Assembly (NCBI GenBank): GCA_902766515.1
Contig: CACXEB010000301.1
Location: 1 to 11,074, forward strand
DNA from: an uncultured Eubacteriales bacterium
GTDB lineage: Bacteria; Bacillota_A; Clostridia; Christensenellales; Aristaeellaceae
DNA: 11,074 nt
Direction: 5' to 3'
Position numbers and translations under genes: made by a program. Under the pieces are notes generated by a model. It was not told where the DNA came from. It searched no databases and saw only the letters and a list, made by a program, of their open reading frames with translations. This document shows positions 6,161 through 11,074 of the stretch, piece after piece (position 1 is the stretch's first letter; the number at the start of each line of letters is the position of its first letter).

Positions 6161-7244
6161 ACTGACGTTTGTTTTCGTACACGGCCTGTCGGGCTGGGGC
6201 AGCTATGACGCCGCCTACCGGCGGATGCCGTACTGGGGGATGCGCGGCGGCGACCTGATCGCCTTTTTGCGGGGAAAAGGCTTTGACTGTTACGCTGCCT
6301 CCGTGGCCCCCACCGGCAGCGCCTGGGACCGGGCCTGCGAGCTGTATGCCCAGGTCGCGGGCGCGCGGACGGATTACGGCAGGGCGCACAGCGAACGCTT
6401 CAGGCACCCGCGGTTCGGGCGGGATTTTGCCGGCTGTCCGCTGATCCCCGGATGGAGCGGTCAGACCCGGCTGGTCCTGCTGGGCCATTCCTTCGGCGGG
6501 GCCACGGTGCGGCTTTTCTCGGAGCTGCTGGCGAACGGGGACGCGGCCGAACGGGTCGCGGCGCCGGACGATCTGTCCCCGCTTTTTGCCGGCGGCCTGG
6601 GCGGCCGGGTTCACAGCGTCGTGACTCTGGCCTCCCCCATGAACGGGACCACGGCTTACGACCTGTTTGCCGATCCGGATTTCGATCCGGGAAGCGTCCG
6701 CGTCCCCTGGTGGAGCAGGGGGCTGGCCCGCTTGATGTCCGCCGGGACAAAGCCCCGGCCGGACGGGCGGGATGAGCGGGACTATGCCGGCTACGACATG
6801 CATGTCGATCACGCGCTGGCAATGAACCGCAGGATCGCCACGCAGCCGGAGGTCTACTATTTCTCGGTCCCCTGCAGTGCGACCCGGCGCCGGCCCGACG
6901 GCACCCATGTCCCGGTGAAAGGCATCGAACCGCTGTTCGTCATGCGGTCGCATCAGATCGGCGCGTACGCGGGCAGAACGGAGGGCGGCTACGCCATCGA
7001 CGAAACCTGGCGGGAAAACGACGGGCTGGTGAATACGGTTTCAGCTTCCTTCCCGCTGGGCGCGCCCGCGAAACCGCTGGACCGCTCAAGGATCGACCGG
7101 GGCATATGGAACGTCTTCCCCGCCTGGCCCGGCGACCATATGGCGCTGCAGGGCGGGCTGATCCATCGCCACGATGTCCGCGGATTCTATCAGGATCTGC
7201 TGACCATGATTTCAGCGCTGCAATCAAAGGAGGAATCGGAATGA
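6153..7244 (+). CDS. Family I.5-like (thermoalkalophilic type) lipase without signal peptide
   Basis: A 363-residue alpha/beta hydrolase matching the Geobacillus/Staphylococcus lipase group (family I.5/I.6). Visible landmarks: oxyanion strand FVFVHGLSGWG (6-16), nucleophile elbow GHSFGG with S113, catalytic D290 in WRENDGLVNTVS (286-297), catalytic H329 in GDHM (327-330). The zinc site of this group also appears kept: D59 in AWDRACELYAQ, H79 and H85 in RAHSERFRHPRFG, and D215 in YDMH. Members hydrolyse triacylglycerols or other esters and are normally secreted. Here the chain starts directly at the first beta strand, with no signal peptide. The start at 6153 overlaps the transporter stop by 8 bases; an in-frame GTG at 6126 would add nine polar residues, not a signal. 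The gene overlaps the flavodoxin gene by 4 bases (ATGA). The substrate in the cytoplasm is unknown. Confidence 0.85.
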   Translation: MAELTFVFVHGLSGWGSYDAAYRRMPYWGMRGGDLIAFLRGKGFDCYAASVAPTGSAWDRACELYAQVAGARTDYGRAHSERFRHPRFGRDFAGCPLIPGWSGQTRLVLLGHSFGGATVRLFSELLANGDAAERVAAPDDLSPLFAGGLGGRVHSVVTLASPMNGTTAYDLFADPDFDPGSVRVPWWSRGLARLMSAGTKPRPDGRDERDYAGYDMHVDHALAMNRRIATQPEVYYFSVPCSATRRRPDGTHVPVKGIEPLFVMRSHQIGAYAGRTEGGYAIDETWRENDGLVNTVSASFPLGAPAKPLDRSRIDRGIWNVFPAWPGDHMALQGGLIHRHDVRGFYQDLLTMISALQSKEESE

Positions 7245-7651
7245 AGATCGCTGTCAGATACTTTACCCGGACCGGGAATACCCGGCGGCTCGCGGAAGCC
7301 ATCGCGAAAGCGGTCGGCGCGGAGGCGCTGCCGATCAGCACACCCGTCACGGAACCCGTGGATATCCTCTTCCTGGGAAATTCGTATTACGCGTTCACGA
7401 TCGACCCGGAGGTGCGGGAGTTTGTGCGGAGCCTGGAGAAGGACAAGGTGGGGAAGATCGTCAACTTCGGCTCCGCCGCCATGCTGAATTCCACCTACAA
7501 AAAGGTGAAGGCAGAGGCGGACAAGGCGGGCATCCCGATGGATGAGCGCGAGTTCCACTGCAAGGGCGAGTTCAAGGGCATCCACAAGGGCAAGCCGGAC
7601 GAAGCCGACCTGCAGGCCGCTGCGGCCTTTGCCAAAAGAATCGTCGGCTGA
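7241..7651 (+). CDS. Flavodoxin family protein
   Basis: A 136-residue cytoplasmic electron-transfer protein that binds FMN. The phosphate-binding loop TRTGNTRRLAEAIA (9-22) is at the N-terminus as in true flavodoxins, followed by the strand ILFLGNSYYAF (42-52) and the isoalloxazine-side loops NFGSAA (75-80) and GEFKGIHKGKPDEADL (109-124). Length is normal for a short-chain flavodoxin. An AAAGGAGG ribosome site lies inside the end of the lipase gene, and the ATGA overlap couples its translation to the lipase. As last gene of the operon it could pass electrons to a partner reductase; the aldo/keto reductase itself uses nicotinamide and would not need it. The partner is not identified. Confidence 0.88.
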   Translation: MKIAVRYFTRTGNTRRLAEAIAKAVGAEALPISTPVTEPVDILFLGNSYYAFTIDPEVREFVRSLEKDKVGKIVNFGSAAMLNSTYKKVKAEADKAGIPMDEREFHCKGEFKGIHKGKPDEADLQAAAAFAKRIVG

Positions 7652-7663
7652 TACAACCCCGCA

Positions 7664-7707
7664 GCCGGCGGAACAGAATACGGGAAACAGCCCGCCCGCA
7701 GTTTTTT
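7664..7707 (+). terminator. Probable intrinsic terminator after the flavodoxin gene
   Basis: GCCGGCGG (7664-7671) can pair with CCGCCCGC (7692-7699) with one mismatch, followed one base later by G and then six T (7702-7707). The loop is long (20 bases) and a competing small hairpin CGGG/CCCG exists inside it, so strength is doubtful. The position, 13 bases after the flavodoxin stop, is right for ending the operon. Confidence 0.45.
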
Positions 7708-7721
7708 ACAAAAACGCGGGA

Positions 7722-7750
7722 TGATTTTCATGCACTGATACGTATATAAT
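7722..7750 (+). promoter_or_regulatory. Promoter of the secreted-protein gene
   Basis: A perfect TATAAT at 7745-7750 is preceded at 17 bases by TGATTT (7722-7727), a poor -35. The predicted start is near 7757, about 40 bases before the chosen start codon. The weak -35 suggests dependence on an activator or low basal activity, but this is inference. Confidence 0.5.
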
Positions 7751-7752
7751 GC

Positions 7753-7775
7753 GGGAGGCGCGTACAGCGCCTCCC
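7753..7775. promoter_or_regulatory. Perfect 9-bp inverted repeat downstream of the -10 box
   Basis: GGGAGGCGC (7753-7761) and GCGCCTCCC (7767-7775) flank a 5-base loop. It starts three bases after the TATAAT and covers the predicted transcription start, ending just before the ribosome site. There is no T-tract, so it is not a terminator. It may act as an operator in DNA, or as a 5' hairpin if transcription begins a few bases early. Confidence 0.45.
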
Positions 7776-7796
7776 AAGGAAAGGATGTGTATCAGC

Positions 7797-8783
7797 ATGA
7801 AAAACGTATTGGCCTGCGCCCTGTGCCTGGCGCTGGCGCTGTCCGCCGCGTGCGCCTGGGCGGAAACCCCGGAGGATGTTCTTAACCAATTGACCGGCCT
7901 GGAGTGGAGCTTCTGCAGCGGCGCGGGCGCGTGGTCGACCGACCTCAGGATCCAGTCGGACGGCTCGTTTACCGGAGAATACCATGACAGCGAGATGGGG
8001 GAGACCGGCGACGGATATCCAGACGGCACGGTTTACGGCTGCTCCTTCAGCGGCCGGCTGACCGTGGCGGAACGCGCGGATGAGTATTCCTGGAAGGTCC
8101 GCGTGGACGCGCTGGCCCTGGACGAAGGCCAGGTCCCGGAAGCGATCGAAGACGGGATCCGCTTTGTGACCACGGACGTTTACGGCCTCAGCGAAGGGGA
8201 CGAAATGCGGCTGTACCGCCCCGGCACGCCCCTGGAGGTGCTTTCGGAGGACATGCGGCTATGGACGCATGCGCAGGACCTGGAGGATTCCCCGGCGGCG
8301 CTGGAGACCTGGTTCCTGTGCAGCGAGGCGAACGAGAGCGGCTTTGTGGGCGAATCATATGAAGCATACCTGGCCAATCCGTGGGAAGAGATGACCGCGG
8401 AGCAGCTGGCTGACGCTTCCGGGCTGCGCTTCGGCGTCCCCGAAGGAGCGGAGAACATCGTCTATCGTTACCTGCGGAGCGAGAACCTGGCGGAAATGCA
8501 GTTCACCCTGGACGCTGACGAATGCTGCGCCCGCGTCCAGCCTGCCGCGCTGCAGGAGGGCGAATGGATGAACATCTCCGGGATGTATTTCGCCTGGGAA
8601 AACGAGGAAGCCGTCACCATCGGTACCTGCAGCGGTACCATCGGCCAGGCGCAGACCGGCAGCGAGGAATGGGTGGAGCTGTGCGTGTGGTATGACCGCG
8701 CGCAGGGCCTGGTCCATTCCCTCTCCGTGTACACCACGGACCTGGATGGCCTGGACGTGACGGCGATCGCGGAACAGATTTAA
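7797..8783 (+). CDS. Secreted two-domain protein of unknown function
   Basis: A 328-residue exported protein. A clear signal peptide covers residues 1-22 (MKNVLACALCLALALSAACAWA), with likely type I cleavage at AWA|ETP; the Cys at 19 is not in a good lipobox, so a lipoprotein is less likely. An ATG at 7785 would add four residues. The mature protein is acidic. Residues about 35-90 form a glycine- and aromatic-rich beta segment (FCSGAGAWSTDL, DGSFTGEYHDSEMGE, YPDGTVYGCSFSG) that looks like a lipocalin-like or beta-sandwich module. Residues about 200-328 form a second module (SGLRFGVPEGAENIVYRY, EMQFTLD, ISGMYFAWENEE, final AEQI) that resembles DUF4367-like domains of secreted clostridial proteins. 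Five or more cysteines remain after cleavage. I do not recognise a function. It has its own promoter and terminator, so it is monocistronic. Confidence 0.85.
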   Translation: MKNVLACALCLALALSAACAWAETPEDVLNQLTGLEWSFCSGAGAWSTDLRIQSDGSFTGEYHDSEMGETGDGYPDGTVYGCSFSGRLTVAERADEYSWKVRVDALALDEGQVPEAIEDGIRFVTTDVYGLSEGDEMRLYRPGTPLEVLSEDMRLWTHAQDLEDSPAALETWFLCSEANESGFVGESYEAYLANPWEEMTAEQLADASGLRFGVPEGAENIVYRYLRSENLAEMQFTLDADECCARVQPAALQEGEWMNISGMYFAWENEEAVTIGTCSGTIGQAQTGSEEWVELCVWYDRAQGLVHSLSVYTTDLDGLDVTAIAEQI

Positions 8784-8800
8784 TCAACAGAATAACAAGA

Positions 8801-8839
8801 TCCCCTCCACGCAGCCGATGGAGGGGACTATTTTTTTTT
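8801..8839 (+). terminator. Intrinsic terminator between convergent genes
   Basis: TCCCCTCCA (8801-8809) pairs perfectly with TGGAGGGGA (8819-8827) around a 9-base loop, followed by CTA and nine T (8831-8839). It ends the secreted-protein transcript 17 bases after its stop codon. On the minus strand the same stem follows the stop codon of the nucleotidyltransferase-like gene directly, with only a T-poor tail (TCTTGTTATT), so it may work there less efficiently. Confidence 0.88.
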
Positions 8840-9952
8840 CTTCATCAGGGCGCGCAGTTCGCTCCGGATCATTTTCGGGTGGCGCAGCAATCCCCTGCTG
8901 ATGCGGTACAGGCAGAGAAAAGGCAGCAGGATCCTGTGCCGGTCGAAGAACGGGTAGCTGATCCTGACCGATGCCATGGGCAGGAATACCCGCCGGAGAA
9001 GGTAACGCGCCTTCCCTTTCACGCCGCCGCCCAGTTTTTTTACGCCCTTTTCCACGCGCTGGCCGACGGTGCCGTAGGTGCCGGACCGGATCATGTATTC
9101 CAGCATCTCCCGGTCTCCGGCGGTCAGCGGGGCGCCGTCGAAAAGATGCGCGGCCAGGCTGCGGTTCTGCCGTTCGAACGCCGCGATGCCCAGCTTCTCC
9201 GTTTCGGCCACGATATAATCAAAGTCGAGCGAATCGCCGGCTTTTTTCAGGAGCAGGTACATATCCGCCAGGGACCGCAGGCCCGTCCCGCCGCCATTGT
9301 AGTGCTTGAACTCGTGGGCGGTGATATGGATGTAAAGGTCCTCCGGGCGGAAATGCCAGCCGCAGCGGTTTCCTTCGTCCTTTACCAGGCGGCTTTTCAC
9401 ATCCAGGTAGTACCTGGAAAGCTCCGGATAGCGGACCGGGCTGAAAAGCGCGGTGTGGATCTCAAAATGGCTGACCGGCGGCTTCCGGTAGACGTCGTGG
9501 TTGCCCCGGCCGAAGCTCGTGCTTGAAAAGCCCAGGCTTTCCATGACGATCCGGACGTCCTTCGCGCGTCGGGGATCGACCAGGACGTCCACGTCGGCCA
9601 TCTCCCGCATGCCGTAGCGCGGATACAGGGACTTCAGCACGGCGCCCTTCAGGGGCATGTACCAGATCCCCATCCGCTCCAGCTGCGCATAAAGCGCGGC
9701 GCTGTCGGCGTCCAGCAGGGCGCTCTTGCGCTGCGCTTTCGCGACGGCCTGGGCGAACGGCCCGTCCCGGATCCCGGCGTCCTGCAGCGCCATGCCGACA
9801 GCTGCGGTCAGCTGGTGCTTTCCGGCCGCGGCCAGGAGATCGGAAAGGTCCATCCCCGACACGCGTTCCGCGTCGGGGACTGTTCCGTGCAGCGCGCAGG
9901 CGGTCAGCCAGATCACGCCGTCGATCGCCGCCCGGTATGCTTCCCACGTCAT
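8828..9952 (-). CDS. Nucleotidyltransferase-like protein of RiPP-type clusters
   Basis: A 374-residue protein of the uncharacterised nucleotidyltransferase family (NTP_transf_5 type). The core is LKGAVLKSLYPRYGMREMADVDVLVD (101-126), split here as LKGAVLKSLYPRYG and MADVDVLVD: it has the small-residue turn followed by paired acidic residues D120 and D122 expected to hold metal, with a third acidic candidate in HFEIHTALF (162-170; E164). A His-rich stretch HITAHEFKHYNGGGTGLRSLAD (209-230) follows. The C-terminus is basic. Relatives sit beside PqqD-like and HPr-kinase-like genes, and one is reported to modify the C-terminus of a lasso peptide. The start at 9952 is 7 bases after the PqqD-like stop; its ribosome site is poor (GGGGAA at about 10 bases), suggesting coupling. 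The terminal Lys4 is encoded by the A-tract opposite the neighbouring terminator's T-run. Confidence 0.8.
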   Translation of the reverse strand: MTWEAYRAAIDGVIWLTACALHGTVPDAERVSGMDLSDLLAAAGKHQLTAAVGMALQDAGIRDGPFAQAVAKAQRKSALLDADSAALYAQLERMGIWYMPLKGAVLKSLYPRYGMREMADVDVLVDPRRAKDVRIVMESLGFSSTSFGRGNHDVYRKPPVSHFEIHTALFSPVRYPELSRYYLDVKSRLVKDEGNRCGWHFRPEDLYIHITAHEFKHYNGGGTGLRSLADMYLLLKKAGDSLDFDYIVAETEKLGIAAFERQNRSLAAHLFDGAPLTAGDREMLEYMIRSGTYGTVGQRVEKGVKKLGGGVKGKARYLLRRVFLPMASVRISYPFFDRHRILLPFLCLYRISRGLLRHPKMIRSELRALMKKKK

Positions 9953-9959
9953 GCGCCGG

Positions 9960-10223
9960 TCATTCCCCGTCCAGCGCGCCGATCCTGCGCAGCTCCGCCA
10001 GCGCTTTCCGGACATCCCGGGCGATGGTTTCCTCCGGCGCGTCGAAACGGGCGCACATGGCGGCGATGATGCCGGCCTCGGTCGTGTCCTGTTTCAGCAA
10101 TTCGAGGATCGCGCCGAGGGTTTTGTTGCCCTGCACCAGTCCGGAGAATCCCGCTTTGCCCGTGGGCACGAGGAGCGTTTCCGTCCCGGTATCGTGGGGG
10201 ATGAACGTCTGCTTCAGCTTCAT
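9960..10223 (-). CDS. PqqD-fold peptide-binding protein (RiPP recognition element)
   Basis: An 87-residue protein with the winged-helix PqqD fold. Visible pattern: beta-rich N-terminus FIPHDTGTETLLVPTGKAGFSG (7-28, only partly quoted elsewhere), then VQGNKTLGAILELLKQ (30-45) with the NKTGxxILxLL-like helix start, the TTEAGIIAAMCARFDAP helix pair (47-63), and the C-terminal helix ARDVRKALAELRRIGAL (68-84). In RiPP pathways such proteins bind the leader of a precursor peptide and deliver it to modifying enzymes. No PQQ genes are seen here, so PQQ synthesis is unlikely. The ATG at 10223 has GGAGGAAA about 7 bases upstream. It sits between the kinase-like and nucleotidyltransferase-like genes, which fits it acting as their shared peptide-binding partner. 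Confidence 0.85.
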   Translation of the reverse strand: MKLKQTFIPHDTGTETLLVPTGKAGFSGLVQGNKTLGAILELLKQDTTEAGIIAAMCARFDAPEETIARDVRKALAELRRIGALDGE

Positions 10224-10238
10224 GCATTTTCCTCCGCC

Positions 10239-10254
10239 GGCTGTCCGGCCAGCC
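10239..10254 (-). other. Small hairpin in the kinase-PqqD gap
   Basis: GGCTG and CAGCC flank a six-base loop within the 33 bases between the two genes, next to the ribosome site of the PqqD-like gene. It could tune translation or mRNA stability; nothing beyond its position supports this. Confidence 0.25.
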
Positions 10255-10256
10255 CG

Positions 10257-10970
10257 TCACTCGTCGTTCCGCAATGCCATAGCGCCGTAGCTCAGCTCCG
10301 CCGCACTGAGGTCCATGTTGCATTCCAGCCGGTAGAACCGCGCGCTCAGCCGGTCGAGCAGCGTCAGCGTCCGGGCCAGCATCGCCGGATCGGCAGGACG
10401 GTACGTCTGCTGCACCAGCATGGGCAGGAGGCCGGCTTTGGCCGTTTCCCGGAGGCGGTTTTCGCCGGACCGCCCGAGAACGCAGATGGCGCGGACGGGC
10501 ACGGCGATGTTGCTGCTCAGGCGGTGTTTTCCGTCCCAGGGCGAGCCGTACACAGTGGCTGTGCCGTCGGCTTGGACCCGGATCAGGGGCTTGTCATCGT
10601 TGACCATGACGGCCCTGCCGCCCAGCAGTGTCCGCCACAGCCGGGTGTGCGTGCTTTTGCCCGTACCGCTCGGGGCGGTGAAAATATACGCCTGTCCGTC
10701 CACGGCAACGGCGGAACCATGAAACAGAAAGGCGTCATAGCCGGGCAGCTTCTCCGCGATCTTCCGCAGGACGGCCAGGGTTTCCAGGTAAGCGTCGGAA
10801 TCGCCCGGACGATCTGCGCGGCGGCGCTCATCGTCGATGTCCGTCTGACGGATATGGACATCAAAATCAGCCGGCCCGTCCGCCGCGTATCCGGAACACA
10901 GCGAGCGGACTGCCGGATGAATCGCGGAGACGCGCACATTCACGTCCGCCAGGCGGTAGGTATCTGTCAT
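10257..10970 (-). CDS. HPr kinase/phosphorylase-like kinase of a RiPP-type cluster
   Basis: A 237-residue protein related to the catalytic domain of HPr Ser-kinase and often mislabelled as PEP carboxykinase. It has the family's FHGSAVAVDG strand (83-92), the P-loop APSGTGKST (99-107) with K105, an NDD acidic motif (124-126) expected to bind metal, and GSPWDGKH (142-149). The N-terminal 80 residues lack the HPr-kinase sensor domain, as usual in RiPP-linked members. Homologues in some lasso-peptide clusters phosphorylate a C-terminal serine of the precursor; that role here is inference. The start at 10970 has GGAG about 8 bases upstream. The next gene, the PqqD-like one, follows after 33 bases, and the strand and spacing indicate one operon with it and the nucleotidyltransferase-like gene. 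Confidence 0.82.
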   Translation of the reverse strand: MTDTYRLADVNVRVSAIHPAVRSLCSGYAADGPADFDVHIRQTDIDDERRRADRPGDSDAYLETLAVLRKIAEKLPGYDAFLFHGSAVAVDGQAYIFTAPSGTGKSTHTRLWRTLLGGRAVMVNDDKPLIRVQADGTATVYGSPWDGKHRLSSNIAVPVRAICVLGRSGENRLRETAKAGLLPMLVQQTYRPADPAMLARTLTLLDRLSARFYRLECNMDLSAAELSYGAMALRNDE

Positions 10971-10983
10971 TTTACGCTCCGCA

Positions 10984-11019
10984 GGGGCCGGCAGGCAGCA
11001 TAAGCCGCCTGCCGGTCCC
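10984..11019 (-). other. Strong hairpin between the partial gene and the kinase gene
   Basis: A perfect 9-bp stem CCGGCAGGC/GCCTGCCGG (10988-10996 with 11007-11015) extends through one mismatch to GGG/CCC (10984-10986 with 11017-11019) and has two further inner G-C pairs, giving a stem of up to 14 pairs. On the minus strand it starts 7 bases after the stop of the partial gene. There is no T-tract on either side, so it is more likely an mRNA processing/stability element or partial attenuator than a full terminator. Such hairpins are common between a RiPP precursor gene and its enzymes. Confidence 0.7.
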
Positions 11020-11026
11020 GGTTGGC

Positions 11027-11074
11027 TTATCCTTCATGGATCGGGAACTGGATGCCGTTGCTCGTCAGGATGAC
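11027..11074 (-). CDS. C-terminal tail of an unidentified gene, possibly a peptide precursor
   Basis: Fifteen codons are visible before a TAA at 11029-11027, reading VILTSNGIQFPIHEG. The reading is in the same direction as the kinase, PqqD and nucleotidyltransferase-like genes, and the gene is 56 bases upstream of the kinase start. The peptide is too short to identify. Its position before a strong hairpin and a PqqD/kinase pair would suit a RiPP precursor, but it could equally be the end of any enzyme or transporter of the cluster, and the frame itself is only supported by its stop and position. Confidence 0.4.
   Translation of the reverse strand, partial: VILTSNGIQFPIHEG

Noticed and set aside
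8618..8644. Repeated GGTACC-containing segment suggesting a regulatory repeat
   Set aside because: It lies in frame inside the secreted-protein gene and simply encodes two similar short stretches (TIGTCSGTIG).
9960..10223. Reading the PqqD-like gene as evidence for PQQ cofactor synthesis
   Set aside because: No PqqA, PqqB, PqqC or PqqE gene is visible, and the neighbours are the kinase- and nucleotidyltransferase-like genes typical of RiPP clusters.
10257..10970. PEP carboxykinase annotation for the P-loop protein
   Set aside because: The P-loop resembles that of PEP carboxykinase, but the protein is far too short and its FHGSAVAVDG-to-P-loop layout is that of HPr-kinase relatives.
1..11074. 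CRISPR array, tRNA, rRNA, insertion sequence or phage signature
   Set aside because: No spaced direct repeats, RNA gene signatures, transposase/integrase motifs or terminal inverted repeats were seen on either strand.

Overview
The window is a gene-dense, GC-rich stretch of a bacterial chromosome. Strong AGGAGG-type ribosome binding sites, near-consensus sigma-A promoters (TTGACA-17-TATAAT), an intrinsic terminator and short overlapping operons suggest a high-GC member of the Bacillota, probably an uncultured or gut/rumen Clostridia-type organism. That placement is inference: there is no rRNA or other taxonomic marker here. I see no tRNA, rRNA, CRISPR array, transposase or integrase. Intergenic space is small, with no gene-free stretch over 300 bases.

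Left block (1-3438, minus strand). A TauE/SafE-type permease fused to a dolichol/phytol-kinase-like membrane domain (1933-3438) is followed by its own promoter-driven pair: an L-fucose-isomerase-like sugar isomerase (446-1813) and, two bases further on, the N-terminal part of a class V PLP enzyme of the cysteine desulfurase type (runs off the window at base 1). The fusion gene is divergent from a TetR-family regulator (3590-4129). The two divergent promoters overlap at their -10 boxes, next to a 12-bp palindrome, which suggests cross- and autoregulation.

Middle block (4158-7651, plus strand). A well-formed promoter drives a four-gene operon: aldo/keto reductase, EamA/DMT-family exporter, a family I.5-like lipase that lacks a signal peptide but keeps the catalytic triad and the zinc ligands, and a small flavodoxin. 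The last three genes are tightly packed (8-bp and 4-bp overlaps between them). A redox or detoxification role is plausible but unproven. A separate plus-strand gene (7797-8783) encodes a secreted two-domain protein of unknown function, with a perfect 9-bp inverted repeat just after its -10 box and a strong terminator after its stop.

Right block (8828-11074, minus strand). Reading right to left: the tail of an unidentified gene (15 codons visible), a very strong hairpin, an HPr-kinase-like ATP-binding protein, a PqqD-fold peptide-binding protein and a nucleotidyltransferase-like protein. This set resembles the tailoring part of a ribosomally made, modified peptide (RiPP) cluster, for example lasso-peptide clusters with a peptide kinase and nucleotidyltransferase. 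The leader peptidase, cyclase and exporter expected of such a cluster are not in view and would lie beyond base 11074 if they exist.

The items most worth attention are the transporter-kinase fusion, the RiPP-like module with a possible precursor cut by the window edge, the overlapping divergent promoter, and the cytoplasmic zinc lipase.
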